24,908 nt of DNA. Source: Haplomitrium mnioides. Its lineage: Eukaryota; Marchantiophyta; Haplomitriopsida; Calobryales. Below, in pieces: positions 9,790 to 20,310 of the stretch (positions are counted from its first letter, which is position 1; each line of letters begins with the position of its first letter). The notes under the pieces were generated by a model, which did no database searches, was not told where the DNA came from, and was given only the letters and a program-made list of their open reading frames with translations. The translations under genes were made by a program, and so were the position numbers. The stretch is taken from contig JBNGIS010007141.1 of the NCBI GenBank assembly GCA_049999725.1, positions 1 through 24,908 on the forward strand, given 5' to 3'.

Positions 9790-10790
9790 TGAAGCAATAT
9801 TTCTCGACTTGGGTGATGGAAAAATTGGGTGATGGCAAAATTGGAAGAGCTTCAAGCAACTCTTATAACAAGTCAACAACAAAGAAAATGGAGAAGGAAG
9901 TCGAGAAATGATTGCATCCTTGAGTTGTTGAAATATCACTTGCTCTTTGGCGGTCTATTGAAATATTGACCTCCTTGCATAGTAGATCTATAAGTAGTGC
10001 AACAATATGTGCATAATAATAAATGAATTATTGATAGAAGCTTGCCAATCCATTGAAGGTTCTAATGTCCCTTGCTTTCTTTAGTGTTGGCTGCTCTCTG
10101 ATAGCCGTAATTTTCTCTTCTTCCATCTTGATACCATCCGCAGACACCTTGTGGCCTAGATACGTAGCTTCTTGCTTCCAAAATCTACACTATGATCTCT
10201 TGCAATAAAAATTCCAATTGCCAAACGTTTGCAATACTTCTTTTAGATGATCGCGATACTCAACTTTAGTTTTACTAAAAATAAGAATATCATCCAAGAA
10301 TAGAAAAACTGACCTATCTAATAACCTATCAAAAATTTGATGTATTTGATCTATGAGTATGGTTGGAGCATTAGTGAGACCAAATGTAAGGACCTTTCAC
10401 TCAAAATGCCCATACCTCATGCAAAAAGCTATCTTTAGCACAACATTTGGCTTGAAAGGAATTTACCAATAGCCATTTCAAAGATCCAATTGGGAAAAAA
10501 TTCGCTCACCACTCAATTAATCCAACGAATCATCAGTACATAGTAAAAGATAAGTATTCTTTATTGTTAAATTGTTCAAACCGTGAAAATCTGTACAAGA
10601 ACAAAATGCACCATCTTTCTTTGGTACAAAGAATACTATTGCTCATTAAAGCAAAAAGCTATGATGAATGAAATCCTTCTCAAGAAGACCCATCAAAGTT
10701 TTATGAAGCTCTTCCAATTTTTGTGGTGAAAACCGGTATATAGGCCAAATTATAAGGAGTACTTCTTGGTATCAACTCAATTGGAAAAGG
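9790..10790 (-). pseudogene. Element B reverse transcriptase and connection domain remnant
   Basis: From about 10660 down the minus strand encodes AIVFFVPKKDGAFCSCTDFH and GLNNLTIKN, then TFGLTNAPTILIDQI, then FLDDILIFSKTKVEYRDHL at about 10310-10250 (the YxDD box as FLDD), then YLGHKVSADGIKMEEEKI and the connection segment (FNGLASFY). A last homologous piece reads AKEQVIFQQLKDAIISRLP (about 9950-9880). Motif order is that of a gypsy RT, and the sequence differs from element A, so this is a second family. It is broken by several stops and frameshifts and stops short of RNase H where element A begins. Confidence 0.8.
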
Positions 10791-10990
10791 CATTCCATGA
10801 TTATCTCATAATCCTTTTTGAAAATCATCTTGAAGAAAATCTTAAAACTCCCTTAAAATATCATCAATCATTGAGGCTGGTACAGATTTCCCTCTCTTCT
10901 TATTCAAGTCCACTATAGGCTTGATTCACATAACAAAGATATGCTACTTTTTCTCCATAAAAGCATTTTGCTAAACCGATTTGGGCCTCT

Positions 10991-11368
10991 TCACCAACAG
11001 TGCCAGACACCCCAAAACAAATTGCTTTCATTGTAAAGTAACTTGAATTTGTTGTTTTGCCCAATCAACTTGGGGGGATCAATCTTCAAGCTAAGGAAAA
11101 CCCAAAATAATATCATACTATATAAGTATAGTAACAGAATCAATAGACTCCATATATATTCTTTGGCAATACTTAGAAAAAATAGATTTTGCAAGTAGAA
11201 TACCTCATTTTTTGGGCCATCAGCCATAGTCACAAAACTTCTCTTGATAGGAAAAGTTTTAGCTTTGATTTTATTTGCAAAATGTAATAACATGAAAGTT
11301 TTAGAGCTTCCATAATCTACTAACATTCTACAAGAAAGCTTATCAACCATACTGTATAGATGAAACAA
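10991..11368 (-). pseudogene. Element B aspartic protease remnant
   Basis: A 125-codon open piece on the minus strand has a LVDYGSSKTFM motif in place of the usual LVDSGSSHNFI active site: the catalytic Asp is kept and the triplet reads D-Y-G. About 60 residues on, MILFWVFLSLKIDPP takes the position of the ILG-pWL segment. It lies between gag and RT of element B. The altered triplet suggests loss of activity. Confidence 0.6.
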
Positions 11369-11379
11369 GGTGCTGCAAA

Positions 11380-12320
11380 TTCTTGTCGAGCTTTTGATTC
11401 CATTAGAACTAATCAGACTTTCAATAAACTATTCGACTGTTTTTACTGAGGTTTGTAGTTACCTTAATTCTTCTTCAACAACTGTTGCTTGAACAACATC
11501 GTGTGGTTGACCTTGATGACATGGGTAATTTGCAATCACATGACCAAGTTTTGACAATAAAAACAACCTCCCCTTTGACGTAAGCACTCATGCTCTATAT
11601 CAGTGAGTGCTACTCTTTGCACCGTATTAACCTCCATAGGTACAGCCTCAATTGGCGGCATACGAACATTTGGTAAAGCTTATTGTAGATGTGGCCTAGC
11701 TTCGATAGTTGATAGAAGTGAGTTATACTGTTCAACCATACGCATTGCTTCTTCTAGTTGAGAGGGCTGTCTCATTGTCACTACCATTCTAGTGCGAGGC
11801 TTCACTGCTCAAACAAATCGATCTAAAGCTTCTCTCTCGTCTATATTAGGAATTTTCACAATGATTTTTTAAAATTGCGTGACATAGATCCTCACCGCAC
11901 CAAGTTGCTTCAATTTTGCCAATCGATCTCTAGTAATCTTTGGAGCATTTAGTTAGCTAAATCTTAAATTCACCGTTTTTTTGAACTCTTGCCAAGAAGC
12001 AATTAGAGCAACAAATCTATGTTGAGCTTGCTCAATTTGATATCTCCACCAAGTTTTTGCTACTTCTTTTAATTGACTTGCAGCAAATAGAATTCTTTGG
12101 CCATCATCTATGATGTTTGTAACCTCAAAGTATTGATTACAATCGAACAAGAAATTGTTAGATGTGCCAAAAACAATCTTCTTATCATTTGCTTTTGGTT
12201 TGAGAAACTGCACCTGACTTTCCCATTTGCATTTGACCTTCTAAGAGGCAAGAAAGATGTTCAATTTGTTTTTGCAATGTTTGAATCCTCGTTTCTCGAT
12301 TCTTTATTCCATTAGAAAAA
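11380..12320 (-). pseudogene. Element B gag with zinc knuckle remnant
   Basis: The piece at 12213-11953 encodes the capsid core of gypsy gag: FEVTNIIDDGQRILFAASQL followed by AKTWWRYQI and WQEFKKTV. Further downstream on the minus strand, around 11570-11515, CFYCQ and GHVIANYPC together give a CX2CX4HX4C-type zinc knuckle, split by a one-base frameshift. Gag starts just after the primer binding site, as expected. Stops and frameshifts show that it is inactive. Confidence 0.7.
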
Positions 12321-12323
12321 ATT

Positions 12324-12338
12324 GTGGCTCTGATACGA
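12324..12338 (-). other. Primer binding site of element B (tRNA-Met type)
   Basis: The minus strand reads TCGTATCAGAGCCAC. Plant LTR retrotransposons primed by initiator tRNA-Met usually carry TGGTATCAGAGC here; TATCAGAGC is exact and the first bases differ. It is followed, within 2 bp on its upstream side, by a CA/TG LTR border at 12340. The site fixes the orientation of element B and the inner edge of its 5' LTR. Confidence 0.75.
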
Positions 12339-12339
12339 A

Positions 12340-13320
12340 TGTAAAAGCACTCAAAGACCAACTTCCAAATGAGTAACAACTTCAAGAGAACTCTAATAGA
12401 GTTACACAACTCAAGGCTAATAAGAAAACAAAAGCCAAGAGTGCTAGCCAAAGCTGCTTAAGCAATCAAAGAGCCAAACCGAATTAAGAGGAACTCTATA
12501 ATAAAGAGTGAGGCTATGAAACCTTTCTATTTACACAAGAGAAGAAGGTGTCATCCATCTTTCTTCACTTACAAGTCACTTCCAATTTCAACCCTAAACT
12601 GATCACTTAGAAGTCACGTCTAATTTCAACTTTTAAACTCTAAAAGTTTCTTCAAATGCAAGTAATCTTATCTCAACTCTAAAAGTAAGCCTTTACTATT
12701 TTCTTCACTCCTCTTTATATTGTTATATGGAGCACAACATCATGCTTGTATTTTTATATTTATAAATGTTGTGCATATTCTTTCTCTGTTCAAGCACAAG
12801 TCTATGAATGTTGTGTTTATTCTTACTGTATCCAAGTACAAGTCTATGAAAATTATGTCTATTCTTACTCTCTTCAAGTACAAGTCTATTAATGTTGTAT
12901 CTATGAATGTTGTGTCTATTCTTACTTTGTTCAAGCACAAGTGTATGAATGTTGTATCTATTCTTACTTCATTCAAGTACAAGTCAATGAAAATTGCGTC
13001 TATTCTTACTCCGTTCAAGCACAAGTCTATGAATGTTGTGTCTGTTTTCACTCTGTTCAAGCACAAGTCTACAAATGTTGTGTTTATTTTTACTTTTTTG
13101 AAGCTCAAATCTATGAATGTTGTGTATTTTCTTACTCAATTCAAGCATAAGTTTATAAATACTATATATATTGTTACTCCATTTAGGCACAAATCTATGA
13201 GTGTTGTGTTTATTTTTTTGTTCATCATGCAAATTGTTATATTGCCTATTGTGCTCTTCAGTAGAGGCTCTATGAGAGAAATAATAGTATTGTGTTGTAT
13301 ATAGTAGTATTATTTACAAC
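12340..13320 (-). mobile_element. 5' LTR of element B (outer border undetermined)
   Basis: The LTR begins (plus strand) with TGTAAAAGCACTC next to the primer binding site. A TATA box on the minus strand (ATATAAAGAG, 12720-12711) would place transcription start near 12685 and leave an R-U5 of about 345 bp. Upstream of the TATA box lies the 42-bp tandem repeat. No similarity to the A-family LTR was seen. The right end could not be found by eye, so the end given is a lower estimate, and no matching 3' LTR is present. Confidence 0.5.
12765..13240. repeat. 42-bp tandem repeat, about ten units
   Basis: Units with consensus AATGTTGTGTCTATTCTTAC then TCTGTTCAAGCACAAGTCTATG start at 12765, 12807, 12849, (15-bp partial at 12891), 12906, 12948, 12990, 13032, 13074, 13116 and 13158, with a decayed partial at 13200. 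Because 42 is a multiple of three and the unit lacks stops in some frames, both strands show long repetitive open frames; these are most simply a by-product. The unit pair at 12807/12849 resembles the pair at 12948/12990 (both with TACAAGT and AAAATT variants), so a 141-bp higher-order duplication is likely. Isolated decayed copies occur near 13410 and 13845. Confidence 0.9.
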
Positions 13321-14600
13321 CAACTTGAATTCTACAACTCCTATTACCATAACATTAGAGTACAAATATCTCAAATGTTTGACTTGATATTGAAAACTCC
13401 ATGTAAAACTATAAATCTATGAATGTTGTGTCTATTTCCTTCTCCATCACATAAGTCGATATCTTATATAATATGCTCACTGAGAGAAATAGTTGTAGGA
13501 TACTCTATATCATAGTAAAATTCTTGCATCTTTTCATTTGTTTTAATTTTGAATACAAATATATCTAATGTTTCAGTGTGGTACTACAAACCATGTATCA
13601 AAGCACAAATCTATATATGTTGGAAAAATTCTTTTGCCTATCACACAAGCATTAACCTATTAACCCACCCTCTCTTCTCTACAGAAAAATAGTTGCAATA
13701 TTCTATGCACAATAGCATAATTTTTCAACAACCAACAGTCCAAATTTTACATATATTTTTTTTCCATATCTACTCCTACCTTGTAATTTGACTACAAAAA
13801 TCTCAAATTCTTGACTTGATTTTGCAAACCCCATGTTTAAACCCAAACTAATGAATGTTATGTTGATTCTTTTTTAAGTAGTACATATTTATGTGCAATT
13901 TCTCAAACACTATGGCATTTTTAGATAGGCATAGAGAGTAAATAGCTCTTCCTCTTAGTATGAACAAGACCTCTTGAGCTTTGACCAGAAACATATCATG
14001 CATTGTGTCAAACTTTCCTGTATGTGATTTGCTTTGTTTTTTTATTCGTTCATCTTTTCATTTTTGTGAACAATGTTGCTTTTCATTTTTGAGATTTTTT
14101 TTTCTGTTCCAACTTTTCATGAATTGTTGCTCTACAATATCCCAATCGACTTTGGTTCTATCGATTGAGAATACTTCTATTGCTTTTCTATAAAACACTC
14201 AATTTTAAATTGGAGGATCTTTTACGATAAAAGATGGAAATTTATGGTAGGTACAAGGAGCACTCAAATACCACTATAGAGCTCAAAACAAAATTGACCT
14301 TGTCATCAACTCAAAGTTGACCTTCACCAATGGCACTTTGAAATTAAGAATTTATTTCCATAAGATTTTTATATCACCAAATGTTATACTCTAAATTAAA
14401 TTCAATGTATTAGGATTAGAATGTCAAAACGACTTTTGACTAGGGAAGATCACAACTTCATTATAACATCAAAGAATAGCTAAATTTCAATGACTATACT
14501 TAGAGAATCAAGGAACAAATTCTTTATTTGGGTAAGTACTCTCATTGGAAATCAATTTGGATGAGTTTTTGTAATTTGTTTGCACTCATCTACTTTTATT
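13320..14600. other. AT-rich intergenic DNA
   Basis: There is no coding potential beyond short chance frames. Scattered fragments resemble the 42-bp repeat (for example AAATCTATGAATGTTGTGTC near 13410). No LTR border, TIR or RNA gene is recognised. It may be the decayed remainder of the B LTR or its flank. Confidence 0.4.
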
Positions 14601-14613
14601 TTTATTTAAGAAG

Positions 14614-14621
<8 letters not shown>

Positions 14622-14667
<46 letters not shown>

Positions 14668-14767
14668 NNNNNNNNNNNNNNNNNNNNNNNNNNNNNNNNN
14701 NNNNNNNNNNNNNNNNNNNNNNNNNNNNNNNNNNNNNNNNNNNNNNNNNNNNNNNNNNNNNNNNNNN

Positions 14768-14812
<45 letters not shown>
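14622..14812. repeat. (TA)n microsatellite containing a 100-N assembly gap
   Basis: Pure TA repeats run on both sides of exactly 100 N at 14668-14767. The round number indicates a placeholder gap of unknown size. The microsatellite is probably the reason for the assembly break. The open frames that cross it have no meaning. Confidence 0.95.
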
Positions 14813-14816
<4 letters not shown>

Positions 14817-16560
14817 CTGGCTGATCCGAGTGCTTTCTTGTTGTTCATACCAAAATCAAATTAATAGAAGAAGAATGTTGTGAGAGAAATAATCCAATTT
14901 TCCTATAGATTGTAGATATATGTATGGAGAATTTATATCACGTATCATTTGTATAGCATGAAGAAGGACTCGTATAGTGTGTGCTTTGGACATGTGTGAA
15001 TTCATAGCTGAAAAATCTGAAAAATCCAAAACAAAAATGAAGGCTAGTAGAAAAGTTGTAATGTTGGGAAGAAGTTGTACAACATAAATGGGGTCATCAC
15101 AAGATGTTTGAAGAGAAGTCGACCTTATGTACATATTAAATTGGAGGATTTGCATTGTCAAAAAGATACATCAACAAATTTGCTAACAATGCAAGAATGA
15201 AAATGTCACTATTTTATTCTATGTCACTATTTTTTGTACATGCTCTATGTTGGTTTGTATATGTCCTGTCTTACTTGTTATATGTGGTTCTACTTATAAT
15301 CCTCTTATTTGCATCTATGTTTGTGACTTATATGTTTGTTGTATATCAATTTTAAGAATAGAAGAGAAGACTAGAATTAGAAAAATGAGTCTGCCTTGAC
15401 TTTGTTTGTATTTGTTTGCATCTATGTCTACTTTATGTTCATAAATTGTCATGTTATCTTGAGGATGAAAACAAGAGACTTCATTAGAAACAAAAGTCCA
15501 TCTCAATAGTTTGTGTTATTTTTGCTATTTGTTATTCAACTTGCTATGTCTATTTGTTTTGTAATGGTTTCTCATTTCAATGTAAACTACATCAATATGA
15601 AGTTTGTAGAACTCTGAGTGCAGACTATGTATGGGTACTACAAACTATTGGCTCTTTGTTCGATACTTGGAATATATATATATATATATATATAAGTTGG
15701 AATTATTTCCTATTTAGTTTTGGCTATTGACTCTTGTATATTGACTTTTATAACTGATGTTGATGTGAATAAAATGAAGTACTTTCTTTGACTCTTATCT
15801 ATCTTTGGATTTTGTATCAAATGATAGAATGTTGTTTATTCTATCTAGGTATTCTTTTTTGCTTTGGTACCTTCTAATTGATGAAGAATTCGAGTACTCA
15901 ATTGCCTCTTCTTGATTAATGAAAGCCCAAATATATAAGTCTCTACACTTTGGGTGAATGGTAATATGGACCATTCATATTGCATATGATTTGATTAAGT
16001 AACACCCATATTTTTAGGTATTTCATTACAGTAGCTAGTAGTCATTTGAATAGATTACGTACTCTAATACCACCATGGTCATAGTGCATGTCTATTATCA
16101 GCTCTCAATTTGCTTCCAGCAATCATTGTTGTCTTGTATTTGACTTCATAACAAAAAAACCTCTCATATTTGTAGCTATAATTATCTGTGTGGTTGTTAT
16201 GCACATCATATTTCTTTATACTATAGAAAGCCTAAGAACATCGTTTACTTATTTCTTTAGTATACTTCTATACCTTAGAGTGTGAGATAGAACCGTGCAA
16301 TTTGGTCTTTGTGAATAACTTTATCAAGTTTAGAAGATTTCTCAAATTGCACTAGAGTCCTTTAAGTTAAGAGTACATAATCACAAACACTCCAAATGCT
16401 CCTTCCAATGGTAGCATTGTTTGCCCTAACCCGAACAAATCTATCCCAAACTATTATCCTGACTTGGAATTAAGGATTTATAGTGTTTTGACTTCTGGTT
16501 CTATAACATAAATTGACTTTTAAGTCTAACCTGATAGTTAATAGAAACCAAAAAAGTTGC
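14813..16560. other. AT-rich intergenic DNA without recognisable features
   Basis: Short hydrophobic frames (for example 15155-15355) arise from T-rich sequence and carry no known motif. A short (TA)n run is at 15672-15695. I found no retrotransposon domain, repeat array or RNA gene. Confidence 0.4.
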
Positions 16561-16599
16561 ACTTGAACCTTGACTCAATTATAGCAGTGTTTAAGTTGC

Positions 16600-17600
16600 A
16601 AGCTACTATACTACCAACACTACAACAAAAACCTAGAAGGTAGATAGGAGATTCCTCCCAATAGCTCCCATCTTCATGCAATACTAGTACTTCCTTATTT
16701 GGAGCTGTTAGAAATTTCACAACTAGTAAGAAACTATCCCAATCGGTATGATTGACGTTGATAAACATTCAAAAGAAATCCTCCACAATACAATTAGTAC
16801 ATTTTTCTTAGCCATTTTTTTAGAATGATAAGCAATAGATTTAGAGAGCTTAATGCCCAAAAGTGTAAACCATTCTTGCCAAAAATTTTCAATGAAAAGT
16901 GGATCTCTCTTAGAGACTAATACTTTAGGTGTTCTTTGGAAGAAAAAAAAGAATATCAAAGTAGATTTTTGCCAATTGTGGTGCATCCACTAAGTATATC
17001 ATAAATGCTCAATGAGTATGTTTGTTGAGTTTCTACAAACACCATAATGGTTGTAAACCTATGAGGTATCATTGGATAGTAAGTGATAAGATCCAAACTT
17101 CCATATTTGTAGTGAGCAATAAGAATTGGTTGTAGTTGTAGAAGCTTAATTGGTTTTTGATTAGACGACTTATTTTGTTGAAAACTTTTACAGAAACAAA
17201 TAAGAGCACAAATGTCTTTAACCAGATTTGGCCACAACCAAGTATGTTAAAGTAACCTCATAGTCTTGTCTACTCCAAGACATTTTGAGATTGGAGTGTC
17301 ATATGTTTCTTGCAAACATGCCAAAGAAAAGAAAACATCATGTGAAATAGAGAGTTGATGGTCTTGACAAATGATGCTATCTCTAATACAAGAAAACATT
17401 ACACACAGTATCTTGTACTACCAATTGTGCCTCAACAAGATTGAAGATAATGTCTTCTTGCAATTTTGAAACCTTAACAAATTGCATCATTAAGACATAA
17501 TATGATTAGATTTGTCGCTTTCAAGGTATTTAATGGTAATCAATGAATTGGTCTACAATAGCCACTACTTTGAACTAGGAACCGGCTTTAAGTTCCTATT
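16600..17600 (-). pseudogene. Second B-type gypsy integrase fragment
   Basis: The DNA aligns by eye with 4240-4860 (shared stretches such as ACAACTAGT-AGAAACTATCCCAA and CTCTTGCCAAAA), so it is the same family as element B. On the minus strand it reads the linker (QDHQLSISHD), FCKSFQQNKSSNQKPIKLLQ, SLDLITYYPM with the first catalytic Asp region that is missing in the other copy, a VLVSKRDPLF segment where the second Asp has become Lys, and FWQEWFTLLGIKLS. Stops and frameshifts are frequent. Homology fades at about 17570-17600, and no LTR is attached. It is an isolated, inactive fragment. Confidence 0.75.
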
Positions 17601-17935
17601 TCACTTGGTAGTAAAAAATATTATTTTTTATGATTTGGTATTGAGAAACATCAATTTTACGTTGTGATCTTTTTTTCGTAAAGAAAATCGTTTTTTAGAA
17701 ATACAAATTGCGTATTTTACATTGAGATTATATTTAAAAAATTTCCTTATAGTAAACACCCTAGAAAACAAGCAATTTGGTTATTGAAATAATTTATTAA
17801 AACATCACACTGTTGTGAATACACTAAATTCATCAAAAATTAAATAAAACATTTATTTTTTTATGAAAAAAGTTTACAAGCAAACGTGGATGTCTAGTCG
17901 GGTACGTACTTTGAACAAGACTTTGAGCGTCATAG
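17600..17935. other. AT-rich spacer
   Basis: The stretch between the integrase fragment and the first palindromic array is AT-rich with homopolymer runs. No gene is visible. If the right-hand genes and arrays form one mobile element, its left end would be expected here, but I could not see a terminal repeat or target-site duplication. Confidence 0.4.
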
Positions 17936-17958
17936 CTATTAAATCCTATGCAAGCATA

Positions 17959-18216
17959 GACTCCAAACTAGAGCCCTAAAGCCTAGGCACGCCTAGACTC
18001 CAAACGAGAATTCTAAAGCCTAGACGTGCTTAGACTCTGAACAAGAACAATAAAGTTATGAACACATGGACTTTGAACTAGATCCCTAAAGCCTTTGTAT
18101 GCCAAGACTCTAAACAAGAACCCTAAAGCCTATGCACACATAAACTTTCAACAAGAACCCTTTGGCTTATGTGCGCAGAGACTCTAAACAAGAACGTAAA
18201 GCCTGTGCGGCTAAAG
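17959..18216. repeat. Array 1: 37-bp tandem repeat with palindromic core
   Basis: Units of the type GACTCCAAACTAGARCCCTA then AAGCCTATGCACGCATA start at 17959, 17996, 18033, 18069, 18106, 18143 and 18180, with a period of 37 bp (one 36). The end of each unit is a short palindrome, such as CTAGGCACGCCTAG, related to the core of arrays 2-4. It lies 250-500 bp beyond the polyadenylation signal of the minus-strand gene. Confidence 0.8.
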
Positions 18217-18263
18217 ATTGCAAGAGTTCATGTGCACTTGGACTCCAAGCCTATGTGCACATG

Positions 18264-18342
18264 GACTCCAAACCATTCTTAGATTAGCAATTGACTCCAA
18301 ACCATTCTTAGACTAGCAATTTACTCAAACCATTCTTAGGCA
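18264..18342. repeat. 29-bp direct repeat, three copies
   Basis: Copies of ACTCCAAACCATTCTTAGAY followed by TAGCAATT start at 18264 and 18293, with a shortened third at about 18322. The unit starts like those of array 1 but has lost the palindromic half. It is preceded by GTTCATGTGCACTTGGACTC and TATGTGCACATGGACTC, two further core copies. Confidence 0.7.
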
Positions 18343-18432
18343 CACCAAATTGAATCTTGATGAAATGACTTGAATTAGAGTGAGAGTGCAACAAGTTGAA
18401 ACTTTGGCAAATAAAACTTTGTAAAAAAATAC

Positions 18433-18438
18433 TTTATT
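18433..18438 (-). terminator. Polyadenylation signal of the minus-strand gene
   Basis: AATAAA on the minus strand lies 28 bp after the stop codon at 18466-18468. Position and sequence suit a 3' end signal for the four-exon gene. The hexamer is common in AT-rich DNA, so the context carries the weight. Confidence 0.5.
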
Positions 18439-19083
18439 AATAACACAATTTGTTCAAACAGATGCTCAAGCTCTATCCTCCTCGGGAGGAATTGTCTCAT
18501 CTAAATCCAAAGGCTGAGCATCTAGAGCCGCTAGGAGGTATTGGTGAGACTTTCCAGTCCTAGATATTGCAACAAAATTATAGTAACATCTGCAATACCA
18601 AGAAGAACATGTTCCTTGTGGTATGCATAAACTATATGTGGCTCAGTCACATCAGATGGCAAGGAAGCCATCGTCAAAACCCTCTGAGGAATGTAGATAG
18701 ACTGACGGCTATCATATTCCACCACGATGTAGTTTTGCATCAGTTTTAAGACACAAACAAAGCTTGTATCAGACCTAGAGCAAAGATCTAGGATCCAATC
18801 CTACTCTATAGACAAATGGTCGATGAAAAATTATAAAGATCCTATGGCTTCTAATAAACATTGATAGAAGCATCATCTCTTGGATGTTTAAGTTTGGCAA
18901 AAACTATAAGACAACTAAAAACACTACGCATGATTTGATGAGGAAGTCCAATTGCAAGAGCAGGCTGCAAATTAAAAAAACCTCATACTCCTCTTCTCTT
19001 CTTTCGTCCAATAGTCCACAATCCAATACTCATGGGCATATATGATTCTAGGACCACCAGAATGATGAATGTTGTTTTTGTCC

Positions 19084-19181
19084 CTATAAAAAGAAAAACA
19101 AACAAATCAAACATTATAACCAAAGTGCAAGAAAAAGTAAAAATAAGAAATTAAAAACAAAAAAATCATAGAACAACTTAC
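19084..19181 (-). other. Intron 3 of the minus-strand gene (98 bp)
   Basis: The donor CTG|GTAAGTTG and the acceptor TTTGTTTTTCTTTTTATAG|G are both close to plant consensus. Removing the intron joins TG and G into a Trp codon and keeps the reading frame open on both sides. This is the strongest evidence that the minus-strand frames belong to one spliced gene. Confidence 0.7.
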
Positions 19182-19806
19182 CAGATGTCGTGGTCGATTG
19201 CACAAAAAACTTTCGAAAGGGCATACTTGACGATGCCAAATTGTTGCGACAAGTGTATAATAGCAAAAGACCAAAAATCCGACATTGTAATTGGTGCAAA
19301 AGATGAAACTATATCAAAAATGTCATCTTTTGAAATTGGTTTAGAATCATCATGCCTGCATTCCTTAAGGTTGTAACCGTAAGGAATATTCACAATAGCC
19401 AAAGTGAAACACCTAGGTTTCACCAAGCCCTTCAACTATCAAGCATTGGCCTCCCCGTGGACTTGGTAAAATGCCACGTTGAGACCATCAACATAAGACA
19501 TTAAGTCTTCTTCCTCTTCTCTTACAACTCCTTTAGTTGTAAGAGATGCAATACCGCTTTGCTGCCTTGCTTTCCAATCTCTAGTCTTTTGGCAATGAAG
19601 AAGAAAAGCTGGAGGATATGAAACTAAGGTGGGAGCTTGGTCTTAATCTTCTAAGGCTTCTTCGACCCTTGATTTTTTTGACTTTTTGCAGTTGTTGCCA
19701 ATTTTTTAGCCATCTACCGTTTGAAAGTTTTGTCCCCATATACAAAGAAAAAACATAAAACATTATAAAGAGACCAAAAAGTTATATGCTAAAGAGGGAC
19801 ACTGAA

Positions 19807-20310
19807 TTCCAACCGCGCATGGACTTCGCAGTCCAAGCGCCAGGGACAGAAAAGTCCATGCGCGCATGGACTTAGCATTACTTGCGCGTAAGGACTTTGT
19901 TTTCATAAAAAAAAGGTTTAGGGTCAATGCGTGCATGGATTGGAAAGTTCATGCTTGTAGGGACATTGAAGTCCATGCGTGCATGGACTTTGCATTACTT
20001 GCACGCAAGAACTTTTAAGTCTATGCGCGCATGGACATCGAAGTCCATGCGCGCAAGGACTTCGCATTACTTGCGCGCTTAGACTGCGAAGTCCATGCAT
20101 GCATGGACTTTGCTGTCCAAGCGCGCTTGGACTNNNNNNNNNNGATGTCCATGCTTGCCTAGACTTAAAAGTCCCTATGCGCTTGGACTGCAAAGTCCAG
20201 ATGGGCATGGAGATCAAAGTCCATGCATGCATGGAATTTGCAGTCCAAGCACAAAAGGACTTTGCAGTCTAGACGCGATTGAACAGCAAAGTCCATGCGC
20301 GTATTCACCC
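19807..20310. repeat. Array 2: 24-bp palindromic tandem repeat inside intron 2
   Basis: Each unit is an 18-bp imperfect or perfect palindrome (consensus GTCCATGCGCGCATGGAC) plus a 6-bp spacer such as TTTGCA. Unit starts keep an exact 24-bp register from 19923 to 20115 (nine units) and from 20147 to 20291 (seven units) on the other side of a 10-N gap. Earlier units lie at 19807, 19831, 19854 and 19878. Perfect palindromes with different arms occur at 19854 (CCATGCG), 20091 (CCATGCA) and 20115 (CCAAGCG). The array falls entirely within intron 2 (19714-20400) of the minus-strand gene. Confidence 0.92.
20134..20143. other. 10-N assembly gap within array 2
   Basis: Ten N interrupt the 24-bp array. 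Unit starts at 20115 and 20147 are 32 bp apart, which is not a multiple of 24, so the true gap length probably differs from ten. Confidence 0.95.

Noticed and set aside
12720-13304. 194-codon repetitive open frame as a real protein
   Set aside because: The frame follows from a 42-bp unit without stops, and the opposite strand is open as well. The sequence outside the array does not extend it into a recognisable protein.
14528-14848. Open frames of repeated Ile-Tyr across the N gap
   Set aside because: They are translations of (TA)n and N bases.
15155-15355. 66-codon hydrophobic frame as a small membrane protein
   Set aside because: T-rich sequence gives hydrophobic residues by default; no start context, neighbours or homology support it.
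17580-17598. GGAAC...GTTCC inverted repeat as the terminal repeat of a transposon
   Set aside because: It is only five bases per arm and close together, with no second copy identified at the other end of the candidate element.
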